A stretch of 8,066 bases of DNA from Acetobacteraceae bacterium (GCA_014377905.1 JACMOQ010000298.1:1-8066), one strand, 5' to 3'; positions 1 through 6,692 are shown, counted from the first letter of the stretch. The notes: generated by a model not told the origin, from the sequence alone. Numbers and translations: made by a program.

Positions 1-2
1 AT

Positions 3-578
3 GTGGTGCTGACCCCAGCGAATTTTGGCTATATCGCCGATATTCCGGGCTGGAAGTTTGATCCGGTCGCCGCGCGCGCCCTGGTGAAACAGGCCGGCGC
101 TGAAGGGGCAACGGTCGAATTGCTGACCTCACCGGCGTACGACCGAAGGCTGAATGAGGCGATCCAGCAGATGCTGGGGGAAATCGGCCTCAAGGTCACT
201 ATCACCATGACCGACCAGCCAAGCTTCCTGCGCCGCCGCCAAGGCACGCCGGAAGAAGCCGGCGCGCTCAGCCAGGGCCGTTGGTCCTGCGCCTGCCAGG
301 ACGCCGATGGGGTGATTTTCCCGCTGTTCCGGTCGGGCAGCATCTGGTCGAAATTCAACAACCCGGCGTTTGACGCCGAGGTGGATGCGGCGCGCACCAT
401 TCTCGACGCAACCCAGCGTCTGGTGCATTACCGCCGCGCTTTTGAAATCCTACGGGAGGAAGTGCCGGGGGTCGGGTTGTTCCAGGACAATGCGATTTAT
501 CTGGCGCGCAAGGAATTGAAGTGGACGCCGACGGCGAATGAGGCGTTTTTTGTGACTGAGATGACTTGGCAGAAGTGA
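3..578 (+). CDS. ABC transporter substrate-binding protein, family 5 (C-terminal part, cut by left edge)
   Basis: Periplasmic solute receptor that hands its ligand to a Dpp/Opp-type importer. The reading frame is open to the left edge, so only the last 191 residues are seen; I estimate about 300 or more N-terminal residues, including the signal peptide, lie outside the window. The visible part is the C-terminal lobe of the SBP_bac_5 fold. It has the helix typical of these proteins near residues 19-35 (FDPVAARALVKQAG), followed by a strand and a helix with AIQQMLGEIGLKV (53-65), where ligand-binding proteins of this family usually read 'xxIQxxLxxIGI'. The C-terminal region (about 150-190) is Trp- and Phe-rich. 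It is the first visible gene of a plus-strand transporter set and is separated from the permease gene by 178 nt holding a hairpin repeat. The substrate cannot be read from the sequence: peptides, glutathione, opines, sugars and nickel are all known for the family. Confidence 0.9.
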   Translation: MVLTPANFGYIADIPGWKFDPVAARALVKQAGAEGATVELLTSPAYDRRLNEAIQQMLGEIGLKVTITMTDQPSFLRRRQGTPEEAGALSQGRWSCACQDADGVIFPLFRSGSIWSKFNNPAFDAEVDAARTILDATQRLVHYRRAFEILREEVPGVGLFQDNAIYLARKELKWTPTANEAFFVTEMTWQK

Positions 579-756
579 AGAAAGGTCTTGTTTGCCTTGG
601 ACCCACGCGTTGATGGCAGTTGTGTCGCAAGCCGTTGATCGGCGCAGCCCAATCCCGTCATTGCAAGCCCTTGGGAAGCAATCCATCTCTTCGCACGGAG
701 ATGGATTGCCTCGCTTGGGCTCGCAATGACGGATTTTTGCAGCGACCACCCTCCCC
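579..756. other. Intergenic gap between SBP and permease genes
   Basis: This 178-nt stretch is the only sizeable gap in the plus-strand operon. Its right half is the hairpin repeat and T-run. In the left half (579-650) I see no convincing promoter hexamer pair, strong hairpin or small coding region. Open frames on the minus strand here are by-products of the palindrome; they give the characteristic meaningless peptide translations of such repeats. The last 20 nt before the permease start (737-756) carry no purine-rich ribosome binding site. Confidence 0.7.
655..732. repeat. Imperfect palindromic repeat forming a long hairpin, followed by T5
   Basis: Two 35-nt arms (655-689 and 698-732) are inverted copies of each other with 5 mismatches, separated by an 8-nt loop. 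The outer arm reads CCGTCATTGC and its inverse GCAATGACGG; the inner part is GCAATCCATCTC against its inverse. Pairing can extend outward (AAT at 651-653 with ATT at 733-735, with C654 bulged). From memory, CGTCATTGCGAGC...GCAATCC palindromes are dispersed in many copies in alphaproteobacterial genomes; I could not search for copies. The right arm is followed by TTTTT (734-738), so the transcript resembles an intrinsic terminator or attenuator. It sits in the gap between the SBP and permease genes, where a hairpin could also protect the upstream mRNA end. Confidence 0.88.
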
Positions 757-1674
757 ATGCCTGAACTGAAATCCCGCCTGCTCCAAGCCCTGATCGCAAT
801 CTTCGGCGTGCTGACAATCGTGTTCTTCATCATGCGCCTGTCCGGTGACCCGACCTTGCTGCTGGTGCCGGACGGCGCGACTGCGGAACAGATCGCCGCT
901 TTGCGCCATGCGCTGGGCTTCGACCGGCCGCTGCTGGTGCAATATGGTGCCTATCTGTTGGATCTGGCCCGGCTCGATCTCGGGGAGTCGCTGGTGCAGC
1001 ACGCCCCGGTCGCTGGCATTGTTGCGGAACGCATTCCCTACACCATGGCGCTGGCCGGCGGTGCGCTGCTGGTGGCGTTGGGGGTTGGCCTGCCCGCGGG
1101 TCTCGCAATGGCGGTGTGGCGTGGCACCTGGCTCGAACGCGCACTGGCGGGGTTTGTGCTGGCTGGCCAAAGCCTGCCGACCTTCTGGTCCGGGTTGCTG
1201 ATGATCCTGTTTTTCGGAGTTTATCTCGGCTGGCTGCCAACATCGGGCTCGGACGATCTGGCGTCACTGGTGATGCCGTCGGTCGCGCTGGGCGCGATCA
1301 CCATGTCGAGTTTCGCCCGCATGACGCGGATTGCGGTGCTCGATGAATTATCGCGCGACTACGTTGCCGCCGGGCGGGCGCGCGGCCTATCCTATGGCGC
1401 GGTGATCCTGCGCCACGTGCTGCGCAATGCCGCCATCCCGGTGGTAACGATTGCGGCGCTCGAGGTCGGCAATCTGCTCGCCGGGGCGGTGATTGTGGAA
1501 ACCGTTTTCGCCTGGCCGGGTATTGGCCAATTGGCGATCCAGTCGATTGCGTCACGGGATTTTCTGGTGGTTCAAACCATCGTATTGTTTGTTTCAATGG
1601 TTTACATCTCGATGAACCTGCTGGCCGATCTCGCATACGGGGTCATCGATCCGCGCATTCGGCGGGATCGCTGA
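757..1674 (+). CDS. Dpp/Opp-type ABC transporter permease, DppB/OppB-like
   Basis: Inner-membrane subunit forming half of the translocation channel. The 305-residue length is normal for the family. The N-terminus holds the first membrane segment (about 9-27) followed by RLSGDP (27-32), matching the usual R-x-x-GDP of DppB. Next come LGFDRPLLVQY (53-63) and DLGES (74-78), both family landmarks in the periplasmic loop. Five further membrane segments are likely near 99-120, 132-158, 170-187, 228-250 and 271-293. The EAA-type cytoplasmic loop that contacts the ATPase is around 201-225 (DYVAAGRARG, then RHVLRNA). FAWPGIGQL (251-259) and the ending YGVIDPRIR (294-302) are also typical. The start is the only good one: a stop lies in frame at 727-729 with no ATG, GTG or TTG between. 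No Shine-Dalgarno sequence is visible. Its stop overlaps the next start by 1 nt (TGATG). Confidence 0.95.
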   Translation: MPELKSRLLQALIAIFGVLTIVFFIMRLSGDPTLLLVPDGATAEQIAALRHALGFDRPLLVQYGAYLLDLARLDLGESLVQHAPVAGIVAERIPYTMALAGGALLVALGVGLPAGLAMAVWRGTWLERALAGFVLAGQSLPTFWSGLLMILFFGVYLGWLPTSGSDDLASLVMPSVALGAITMSSFARMTRIAVLDELSRDYVAAGRARGLSYGAVILRHVLRNAAIPVVTIAALEVGNLLAGAVIVETVFAWPGIGQLAIQSIASRDFLVVQTIVLFVSMVYISMNLLADLAYGVIDPRIRRDR

Positions 1675-2504
1675 TGCGACGGATATCATGGGGCACGGCG
1701 CTGATTTTCGCGGGATTGCTGGCCTTCATGGTGGCAGCGGTCGGCGCTGATGTGTTCGCCAGCAACGATCCGCTGCGGCAGTCCCTTTTGTTGCGGCTGC
1801 GCCCGCCGGGCACGGCGACGGCGACGGCGTATTTTCCGCTGGGTACCGATGATCTGGGCCGCGATTTGCTGGCGCGGATTTTATATGGCGCGCGGGCCTC
1901 GCTGATGGTGGCCGCTTTGTCGGTGTCGGTGTCATTGCTCGTGGGGGTAACGCTCGGGCTGATGGCGGGCTGGTTCGGCGGCTGGGTATCGATCATTGCG
2001 ATGCGCGCGGTTGATACGATGCTGAGCATTCCGGCGATCTTGCTCGCGGTGCTGACAGTGGCCGTCCTGGGGCCAGGATTTTTCAATCTGGTGCTGGTGC
2101 TCGGGCTGACACGCTGGCCGCGCTATACTCGCGTGGCCTATGCGCAGACCTTGCAGGTGGCGGCCTTACCCTATGTGCGCGCCGCCGAAATGGCTGGATG
2201 CGGACCGGGCCGCATCCTGTTGCGCCACGTGCTGCCCAACATCGCCGGGCCGTTGATGGTGGTGGCCACCAGCGAATTCGGCCTGATGATTTTGTTCGAG
2301 GCGAGCCTGTCGTTTCTTGGCCTCGGCATTCAGCCACCCTATCCGTCATGGGGCTCGATCATGAGCGTGGGACGGCAATATGTTGTTCGCGCCTGGTGGT
2401 TGACCGCGTTTCCGGGCGCGTGCCTGTTCGGGGTGGTGCTGTGTGTGAACCTGTTCGGCGACTGGCTGCGTGACCGGGTTGACCCGAGGTCGCAAGGCCG
2501 ATGA
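1674..2504 (+). CDS. Dpp/Opp-type ABC transporter permease, DppC/OppC-like
   Basis: Second inner-membrane channel subunit, partner of the preceding permease. It is 276 residues long, close to the usual 280-300. After an N-terminal membrane segment (about 8-27) comes a short periplasmic stretch and the hallmark LGTDDLGRDLLAR (56-68). Membrane segments follow near 76-100, 104-133, 136-150, 191-212 and 241-260. The EAA loop is at about 167-190 (YVRAAEMAG, then ILLRHVLPNI). The family signature FEASLSFLGLGIQPPYPSWG runs from 208 to 227. The C-terminus DWLRDRVDPR (263-272) is the standard DppC ending. It begins inside the stop of the B gene and ends in an ATGA overlap with the D gene, so translation is probably coupled. 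A perfect (ACGGCG)3 run at 1812-1829 encodes Thr-Ala three times in the loop before the core domain. Confidence 0.95.
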   Translation: MRRISWGTALIFAGLLAFMVAAVGADVFASNDPLRQSLLLRLRPPGTATATAYFPLGTDDLGRDLLARILYGARASLMVAALSVSVSLLVGVTLGLMAGWFGGWVSIIAMRAVDTMLSIPAILLAVLTVAVLGPGFFNLVLVLGLTRWPRYTRVAYAQTLQVAALPYVRAAEMAGCGPGRILLRHVLPNIAGPLMVVATSEFGLMILFEASLSFLGLGIQPPYPSWGSIMSVGRQYVVRAWWLTAFPGACLFGVVLCVNLFGDWLRDRVDPRSQGR

Positions 2505-3475
2505 CAGCACTTTCAGTGCGCGACCTGTCGCTTGCCGCCTTGGCGGTCCGTGACTTGTCGCTCGCGATCGGCCGCACGAATATTGTCGATGCCATCAGCT
2601 TCGATGTCGCGCCCGGCGAGGTTTTGGCTCTGGTCGGCGAAAGCGGCTGCGGCAAGTCAGTCACCGCCCAGGCGATCATGCGGCTTTTGCCAGCGGCAAT
2701 CCGTCAGACCGGGGGGGAGATAACCCTTGGCGCGACGTCGCTGTCAAACCTCTCCGCGCGCGCGATGCGCGACCTGCGCGGTCGGCAAATCGCGATGATT
2801 TTCCAGGAGCCGCAATCGGCGCTCGATCCGCTCGCAACCGTCGGCAACCAGATTGCCGAGGCATTGCGCCAACCGTTGGCCAGGGTGCGCGCCGAGGTGC
2901 GCCAGATGCTGGTCGAGGTCGGGATATCGGACCCCGATCGCCGTATTGATCAACACCCGTTCGAACTATCCGGCGGGATGTGCCAGCGGGTGATGATCGC
3001 CATTGCGCTGATCGCGCGCCCGGCAGTGCTGATCGCTGATGAGCCGACGACCGCACTTGATGTCACCATCCAGGCGCAAATCCTGGCGCTGCTGCGCCGT
3101 CTCGCGGCGGAACGCCAGACGGCGGTGGTGTTGATCACCCATGACATGGGGGTGGTGGCCGATATCGCCGATCGGGTCGCGGTGATGTATGCCGGGCGGG
3201 TGGCAGAAACCGGGCCGACGGCTGCGGTGTTTGCCACACCCGCGCACCCCTATACCGCGTTGCTGCTGGCCTCGATCCCGCGCCTGTCCGACGTGCCGAA
3301 ATCGGCGCTGGCGGTGATTGACGGGCAGGTGCCGCAGCCCGCCGATTATGGCACTGGCTGCCGGTTTGCCGGGCGGTGTCCGCGCGGGGATCGGCGCTGC
3401 GTGGCCGAAACCCCGGCGCTGGGCCCGGTGGCCGACGGCCGGCTGGTGGCTTGTTTCCATCCGGTTGGTGGCTGA
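2501..3475 (+). CDS. Dpp/Opp-type ABC transporter ATPase, DppD/OppD-like
   Basis: Cytoplasmic ATPase that with its F partner powers import. The 324-residue protein has every nucleotide-binding motif: Walker A GESGCGKS (46-53), Q-loop Gln102 (FQEP), ABC signature LSGGM (156-160), Walker B ending in Asp180-Glu181 with Glu181 catalytic, D-loop ALD (185-187), and switch His214. The C-terminal oligopeptide/dipeptide transporter domain follows (YT.LLLASIP near 251-260), then four cysteines at 287, 293, 300 and 318. These match positions that in some DppD/OppD-type ATPases are reported to bind an iron-sulfur cluster. The N-terminus is odd: LSVRDLSLA (4-12) is nearly repeated as LAVRDLSLA (14-22). 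The annotated ATG lies in the ATGA overlap with the C gene. A start at the TTG of codon 14 would remove the first copy but gives up the coupling, so I keep the ATG. Confidence 0.95.
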   Translation: MTALSVRDLSLAALAVRDLSLAIGRTNIVDAISFDVAPGEVLALVGESGCGKSVTAQAIMRLLPAAIRQTGGEITLGATSLSNLSARAMRDLRGRQIAMIFQEPQSALDPLATVGNQIAEALRQPLARVRAEVRQMLVEVGISDPDRRIDQHPFELSGGMCQRVMIAIALIARPAVLIADEPTTALDVTIQAQILALLRRLAAERQTAVVLITHDMGVVADIADRVAVMYAGRVAETGPTAAVFATPAHPYTALLLASIPRLSDVPKSALAVIDGQVPQPADYGTGCRFAGRCPRGDRRCVAETPALGPVADGRLVACFHPVGG

Positions 3476-4422
3476 TGGAAACCATCCTCGAGATCACCGA
3501 TCTTCGTGTGCATTTCCCCGGTCGGGGTGGCGCGCCGGTGCGCGCGGTGGACGGGGTGTCGTTGCATATTGCGCCGGGCGAAACCTTGGGGCTGGTCGGT
3601 GAGTCCGGCTGCGGCAAATCCACCATCGCCAATGCCGCTGTCGGGTTGCTGGCGCCGACCAGCGGGCGGATTGTGGTGGCCGGGACAGACATTGCAGGTG
3701 CCTCACCACGGGTTCTGCGCGAGGTTCGGGCCCAGGTGCAGATGGTATTCCAGGATCCGATCACCTCGCTAAACCCGCGCATGACCATCGGCACAGCGAT
3801 CGGGGAATCACTGCTGGTGCGTGGCCGGGCCGCGGGTGCGGCGTTGCGCGCAAGGGTTGGAGAATTGCTCCAGGAGGTTGGCTTGCGCCCGGACCATGCC
3901 GACCGCTACCCGCATCAGTTCAGCGGCGGGCAACGTCAGCGCGTCGTAATCGCGCGGGCCCTGGCGTTACGACCCGCTTTGCTGGTGTGTGACGAGGCTG
4001 TTTCGGCGCTGGATGTCTCGGTGCGCGCGCAAATCCTCAATCTGCTGGTGGCATTGCAGGCGCGATATGGCATGGCGATGTTGTTTGTCAGCCACGACCT
4101 TGCCGTGGTGCGCCATGTCTGCGACCGGGTGGCGGTGATGTATCTTGGCCAGCTTGCCGAAATCGCCCCGCGCGATGCGCTGTTCGCGGCCCCGCGCCAT
4201 CCCTATACACAGGCGCTGATCGCTGCCGTGCCAGACCCCGATCCGGCGGTGCAGCGTGCCAGGGTGTCGGTGCCGTTGGTCGGCGAAATCCCCAGCCCGG
4301 CCAATCCGCCGCCAGGCTGCCGGTTTCACACGCGCTGCCCAGTGGCGGTGTCGCGCTGCGCGGTCGATGTTCCGGCGTTGCGGTCGGTTGGTGCCGCGAT
4401 GGTCGCCTGCCACCTGGCGTGA
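3475..4422 (+). CDS. Dpp/Opp-type ABC transporter ATPase, DppF/OppF-like
   Basis: Second ATPase of the importer, pairing with the D subunit. I place the start at the ATG at 3475, overlapping the D stop by 1 nt, giving 315 residues beginning METILEITDLRVHF, the normal F-subunit start. The same frame is open further upstream (an ATG at 3376), but that would add 33 residues unlike the family and overlap the D gene by 100 nt. Motifs: Walker A GESGCGKST (42-50), Q-loop Gln93 (VFQDP), signature FSGGQRQR (149-156), Walker B ending in Asp173-Glu174, the DEAVSALD form usual for OppF/DppF, and switch His207. The C-terminal domain (HPYTQALIAAVP, about 242-253) carries Cys282, Cys288, Cys295 and Cys312, spaced as in the D subunit. 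All catalytic residues are present. The substrate remains undetermined. Confidence 0.95.
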   Translation: METILEITDLRVHFPGRGGAPVRAVDGVSLHIAPGETLGLVGESGCGKSTIANAAVGLLAPTSGRIVVAGTDIAGASPRVLREVRAQVQMVFQDPITSLNPRMTIGTAIGESLLVRGRAAGAALRARVGELLQEVGLRPDHADRYPHQFSGGQRQRVVIARALALRPALLVCDEAVSALDVSVRAQILNLLVALQARYGMAMLFVSHDLAVVRHVCDRVAVMYLGQLAEIAPRDALFAAPRHPYTQALIAAVPDPDPAVQRARVSVPLVGEIPSPANPPPGCRFHTRCPVAVSRCAVDVPALRSVGAAMVACHLA

Positions 4423-4467
4423 TCGCTGGACGAAACCGCCCGCATCGGGGACAATCGCTGCAACTTC

Positions 4468-4471
4468 AGGA
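4468..4471 (+). promoter_or_regulatory. Probable ribosome binding site of the Ddn-like gene
   Basis: AGGA lies 9 nt before the ATG at 4481. It supports that start over the nearby ATG at 4471, which is out of frame, and over the long upstream extension of the same frame into the F gene. Confidence 0.5.
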
Positions 4472-4480
4472 TGCCCTATC

Positions 4481-4945
4481 ATGACCGACGCCATTCTCGC
4501 CCCCAACCTGCCGCAATGGATGGTGGATCATGTCGCGCGCTATCAGCGCAGCGGCGGCACCGATGGCCACATGTATACCATTAAGTCACCGAACCTGCCG
4601 GAGATGGCGGTGCCGTCGCTGCTGCTGACCACGACCGGCCGCAAATCCGGCCAGAAATATCTGTTCCCGCTGTTCTACGGCGAAACCGGCGGCAGCTATT
4701 TCATCATTGCATCCAAGGGTGGCGCGCCGGAGCATCCGGGCTGGTATCGCAATATTCTCGGCAATTCCGCCGTCGAAATCCAGGTCGGCACCAAAAAGAT
4801 GCACGCTGTCGCCCGCACCGCGACCGGCGCAGAACGGGCGGCGCTGTGGGAAAAAGCGGTGGTGATCTGGCCGCCTTTAGCTGATTATCAGAAAAAGGCG
4901 GTTGACCGGGAAATCCCCGTGGTGGTGCTCGATCCGCTTGCCTGA
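4481..4945 (+). CDS. Deazaflavin (F420)-dependent nitroreductase/quinone reductase family protein (Ddn-like)
   Basis: A small 154-residue protein of the Ddn family (Pfam PF04075 type), a split beta-barrel related to FMN-binding oxidoreductases. Characterised mycobacterial members use reduced F420 to reduce quinones and nitroimidazoles; other members have unknown roles. Recognisable blocks are LLLTTTGRKSG (47-57), PLFY (63-66), ASKGG with HPGWYRNI (77-92), VEIQVG (98-103), ERAALW (118-123), WPPLADYQ (130-137) and REIPVVVL (143-150), in the family order. There is no signal peptide or membrane segment, so it is probably cytoplasmic. It follows the F ATPase gene by 58 nt with no clear promoter or terminator between, so it may be co-transcribed, although nothing ties it to transport. 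Whether this host makes F420 cannot be seen here; a flavin or another cofactor is possible. The start is chosen from the ATG with an AGGA upstream and the family-like length. Confidence 0.88.
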   Translation: MTDAILAPNLPQWMVDHVARYQRSGGTDGHMYTIKSPNLPEMAVPSLLLTTTGRKSGQKYLFPLFYGETGGSYFIIASKGGAPEHPGWYRNILGNSAVEIQVGTKKMHAVARTATGAERAALWEKAVVIWPPLADYQKKAVDREIPVVVLDPLA

Positions 4946-4972
4946 TCGGTCGTCGGCACCGTCATAGAAACC

Positions 4973-5000
4973 GGGCTTGCCGCGGTCACGCGACAAGCCC
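4973..5000 (-). terminator. Hairpin terminator between convergent genes
   Basis: GGGCTTG (4973-4979) pairs with CAAGCCC (4994-5000). After one C/A mismatch, CGCG (4981-4984) pairs with CGCG (4989-4992), closing a GTCA loop. The stem lies in the 67-nt gap between the stops of the Ddn-like gene and the minus-strand SBP gene. Read on the minus strand it is followed by GGTTTCT, a weak T-run; on the plus strand there is none. It therefore fits best as the terminator of the minus-strand genes, and may work weakly in both directions. Confidence 0.6.
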
Positions 5001-5012
5001 CAACTACGTTCG

Positions 5013-6614
5013 TCAGGCGCTTACCTTGCGCACGCCCCAGAACACCGCAAAGCCGGAACGTGGGAAGCCGGTCAGGGTGTTGCGGAACGCGGTTGGCTGG
5101 AATTGCAGGCCGAGGGGCACGAACGCGGCCTCGTTCAGCGCGCGGCGCTGAATATCTTCGGCGATGCGTTTCTGCGCCGCCAGATCGGGCGCATCGAACC
5201 AGGTGTCGCGCAGTTTCTCGAGCTCCGGGTCGGTTGGGCGCCACCACGCGCCGGCGGCCGCACCATTAGCGCGCAGCGGCAGATGGGTCGCCGGCGTGTT
5301 GATCGACAGCCCGGTCCACGACGTGGTGTAACAGCTCCAGCCGCCCTTTTCGACCGGCTCGCGGCTGTTGCGCCGCTGGATCATGGTGCCCCAATCCATG
5401 CTGGCCAATTGCACGTTCAACCCGAGCGATTTCAGCACCGATTCCGCGACCAGCGAAGATTGCCGGATCGAGGCAATTTCGGTGGGCGACATCAGCACGA
5501 TCAGCTCGCCCTTGTATCCGCTTTCGGCCACCATCTTGCGCGCGGCGGCCAGGTCGCGCGGTCCTGTCAGCACCTCCAGCCCGGCCTTGCTCGCATAGGG
5601 CGAGACCGGCGGGAACACCCCGACATTGATCCCGCCGAGGTCCTTCTGCTGGTCGCCCAACACCGCGTCCACAAAGTCCTGCTGGCTGATCGCCGCGATC
5701 ACCGCGCGGCGCAATTTCACATTGTCGAAGGGTGGCTGATAATGGTTGAAAAACAACGACATCAAGTTGCCAAGCTGGTCGAACAGTTCAACCTTCACCC
5801 CGTTGGCCTTGCGCAACTGCGGCACCAGATCGATCAACGGGGCGTCCAGCCAGTCGATTTCACCACGCTGCAAGGCTGCCGCGGCGGTGGACGGATCGGG
5901 GATCGTTGTCCATTCGACGCGATCGAAGAACGTGGTTTTGCCGCCCGCCCACATGCTGATCGGCTCGGCGCGCGGAACATATTTGTCGTGGCGGGCATAG
6001 ACCGCCCCGGCTCCGGCCTTCCATTCGTCGCGCACGAATTTGTATGGACCGCTGCCGACATACTCGCTGATTTGGGTAAAGGCATCGGTCTTGGCGATCC
6101 GCTCGGGCATGATTGCGATGCCGGCAAGCGCATAAGGCAGCAATGAAAATTTCTTCTTCAACCGGAAGCGCAGCCGGTTGTCGTCGAGCGCTGCCAACTC
6201 GTTGGTCGCGTTTATCAGGGTTTCCACCAGCGGCTGGCGGCGCGCGGCGCGTCCGATTGAGGCGACGGCGTCGATGGCGCGCACCTTTTCGCCGTCATGA
6301 TGCACCAGCCCCTCACGCAGGGTTAGCGTCCAGGTCAGGCCGTCATCGGTGATGTCCTCGCGTCCGACCATCTGCGGATGCGGCAGGAATTTTTCGTCCA
6401 GGCCATAAAGCCAATCCCACACCATAAAGCCGTGCATCGCGGCAACCGTCGTGGTGGACCAGATGGGATCGGGGTTAGCCAGATCGGCATGCGGCACAAA
6501 GCGCAACACCCGTGCGTTGCTGGAACCTTGGGCCAATGCCGGTCTTGCCAATTGCGGCAGCGCCGACAGGGCGGTGCCGGCGGTGGCGGCGGAAAGAAGC
6601 TGGCGGCGCTTCAT
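5013..6614 (-). CDS. ABC transporter substrate-binding protein, family 5 (complete)
   Basis: Periplasmic solute receptor for a Dpp/Opp-type importer, 533 residues, a normal length. The start is the ATG at 6614, preceded by AGGAG with 7-nt spacing; an in-frame ATG at 6692 would add 26 residues ahead of the signal peptide and is unlikely. The N-terminus MKRRQLL, a hydrophobic stretch and ARPALAQ (23-29) form a secretion signal with likely cleavage after Ala28. The twin Arg (3-4) resembles a Tat signal, though the flanking residues fit only partly. Family landmarks are the first strand LRFVPHADL (37-45), LTWTLTLREGLVHHDG (93-108), GSGPYKF (187-193), LRRAVIAAIS (311-320) and a C-terminal lobe from about 370. 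It lies 78 nt downstream of another SBP gene on the same strand and converges with the plus-strand operon. Substrate unknown. It differs clearly from both other SBPs here, so it is not a recent duplicate. Confidence 0.95.
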   Translation of the reverse strand: MKRRQLLSAATAGTALSALPQLARPALAQGSSNARVLRFVPHADLANPDPIWSTTTVAAMHGFMVWDWLYGLDEKFLPHPQMVGREDITDDGLTWTLTLREGLVHHDGEKVRAIDAVASIGRAARRQPLVETLINATNELAALDDNRLRFRLKKKFSLLPYALAGIAIMPERIAKTDAFTQISEYVGSGPYKFVRDEWKAGAGAVYARHDKYVPRAEPISMWAGGKTTFFDRVEWTTIPDPSTAAAALQRGEIDWLDAPLIDLVPQLRKANGVKVELFDQLGNLMSLFFNHYQPPFDNVKLRRAVIAAISQQDFVDAVLGDQQKDLGGINVGVFPPVSPYASKAGLEVLTGPRDLAAARKMVAESGYKGELIVLMSPTEIASIRQSSLVAESVLKSLGLNVQLASMDWGTMIQRRNSREPVEKGGWSCYTTSWTGLSINTPATHLPLRANGAAAGAWWRPTDPELEKLRDTWFDAPDLAAQKRIAEDIQRRALNEAAFVPLGLQFQPTAFRNTLTGFPRSGFAVFWGVRKVSA

Positions 6615-6692
6615 GTCACGTCTCCTAGGGGGGCTTGTGGGGATCACAATCTTGGCGACGCTGACCGTGATGGAGCAGGCTGGGGCTGTCAA
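6615..6692 (-). other. Spacer between the two minus-strand SBP genes
   Basis: This 78-nt gap carries the AGGAG of the downstream gene. A perfect TTGACA hexamer lies on the minus strand at 6692-6687, directly after the upstream stop, but no TATAAT-like hexamer follows at 16-18 nt. A 5-bp inverted pair (ATCAC and GTGAT on the plus strand) is too weak to call a hairpin. The genes may be co-transcribed. Confidence 0.45.
6622..6626 (-). promoter_or_regulatory. Strong ribosome binding site fixing the SBP start
   Basis: On the minus strand AGGAG lies 7 nt before the ATG at 6614. It is the best Shine-Dalgarno match seen in the window and decides the start in favour of MKRRQLL over the upstream ATG at 6692. 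Confidence 0.8.

Noticed and set aside
644..743. GCAGC on both sides of the hairpin (644-648 and 739-743) as a target-site duplication
   Set aside because: Five bases in GC-rich DNA, set at unequal distances from the palindrome ends, is within chance; no transposase or transposon ends are present.
450..833. Minus-strand open frames spanning the SBP-permease gap
   Set aside because: They run through the palindromic repeat and into both flanking genes in antisense. Their peptides are of the kind such repeats produce in many genomes and do not represent a gene.
3376..3474. Upstream extension of the F ATPase gene
   Set aside because: The extra 33 residues are Gly/Arg-rich, do not fit the family start and lie inside the D gene. 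The ATG at 3475 overlaps the D stop and gives the standard N-terminus.
4422..4460. Direct repeat ATCGCTG (4422-4428 and 4454-4460) as an operator before the Ddn-like gene
   Set aside because: Seven bases with 25 nt between them and no dyad symmetry is too weak; no regulator gene is nearby.
4256..4480. Upstream extension of the Ddn-like gene into the F ATPase gene
   Set aside because: The extension is an out-of-frame shadow of the F subunit. The ATG at 4481 with AGGA before it gives the usual family length.
4977..6146. Long plus-strand open frame (389 codons) opposite the minus-strand SBP gene
   Set aside because: It is antisense to a clear family 5 SBP with a signal peptide and a good ribosome binding site. 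Its translation is rich in Arg, His, Gln and Gly with no recognisable domain, as expected of a GC-rich shadow frame.
6657..6692. TTGACA hexamer on the minus strand as a sigma-70 promoter for the downstream SBP gene
   Set aside because: The -35 match is perfect, but no acceptable -10 element lies 16-18 nt away (the sequence there is CACGGT-like), so I do not call a promoter.
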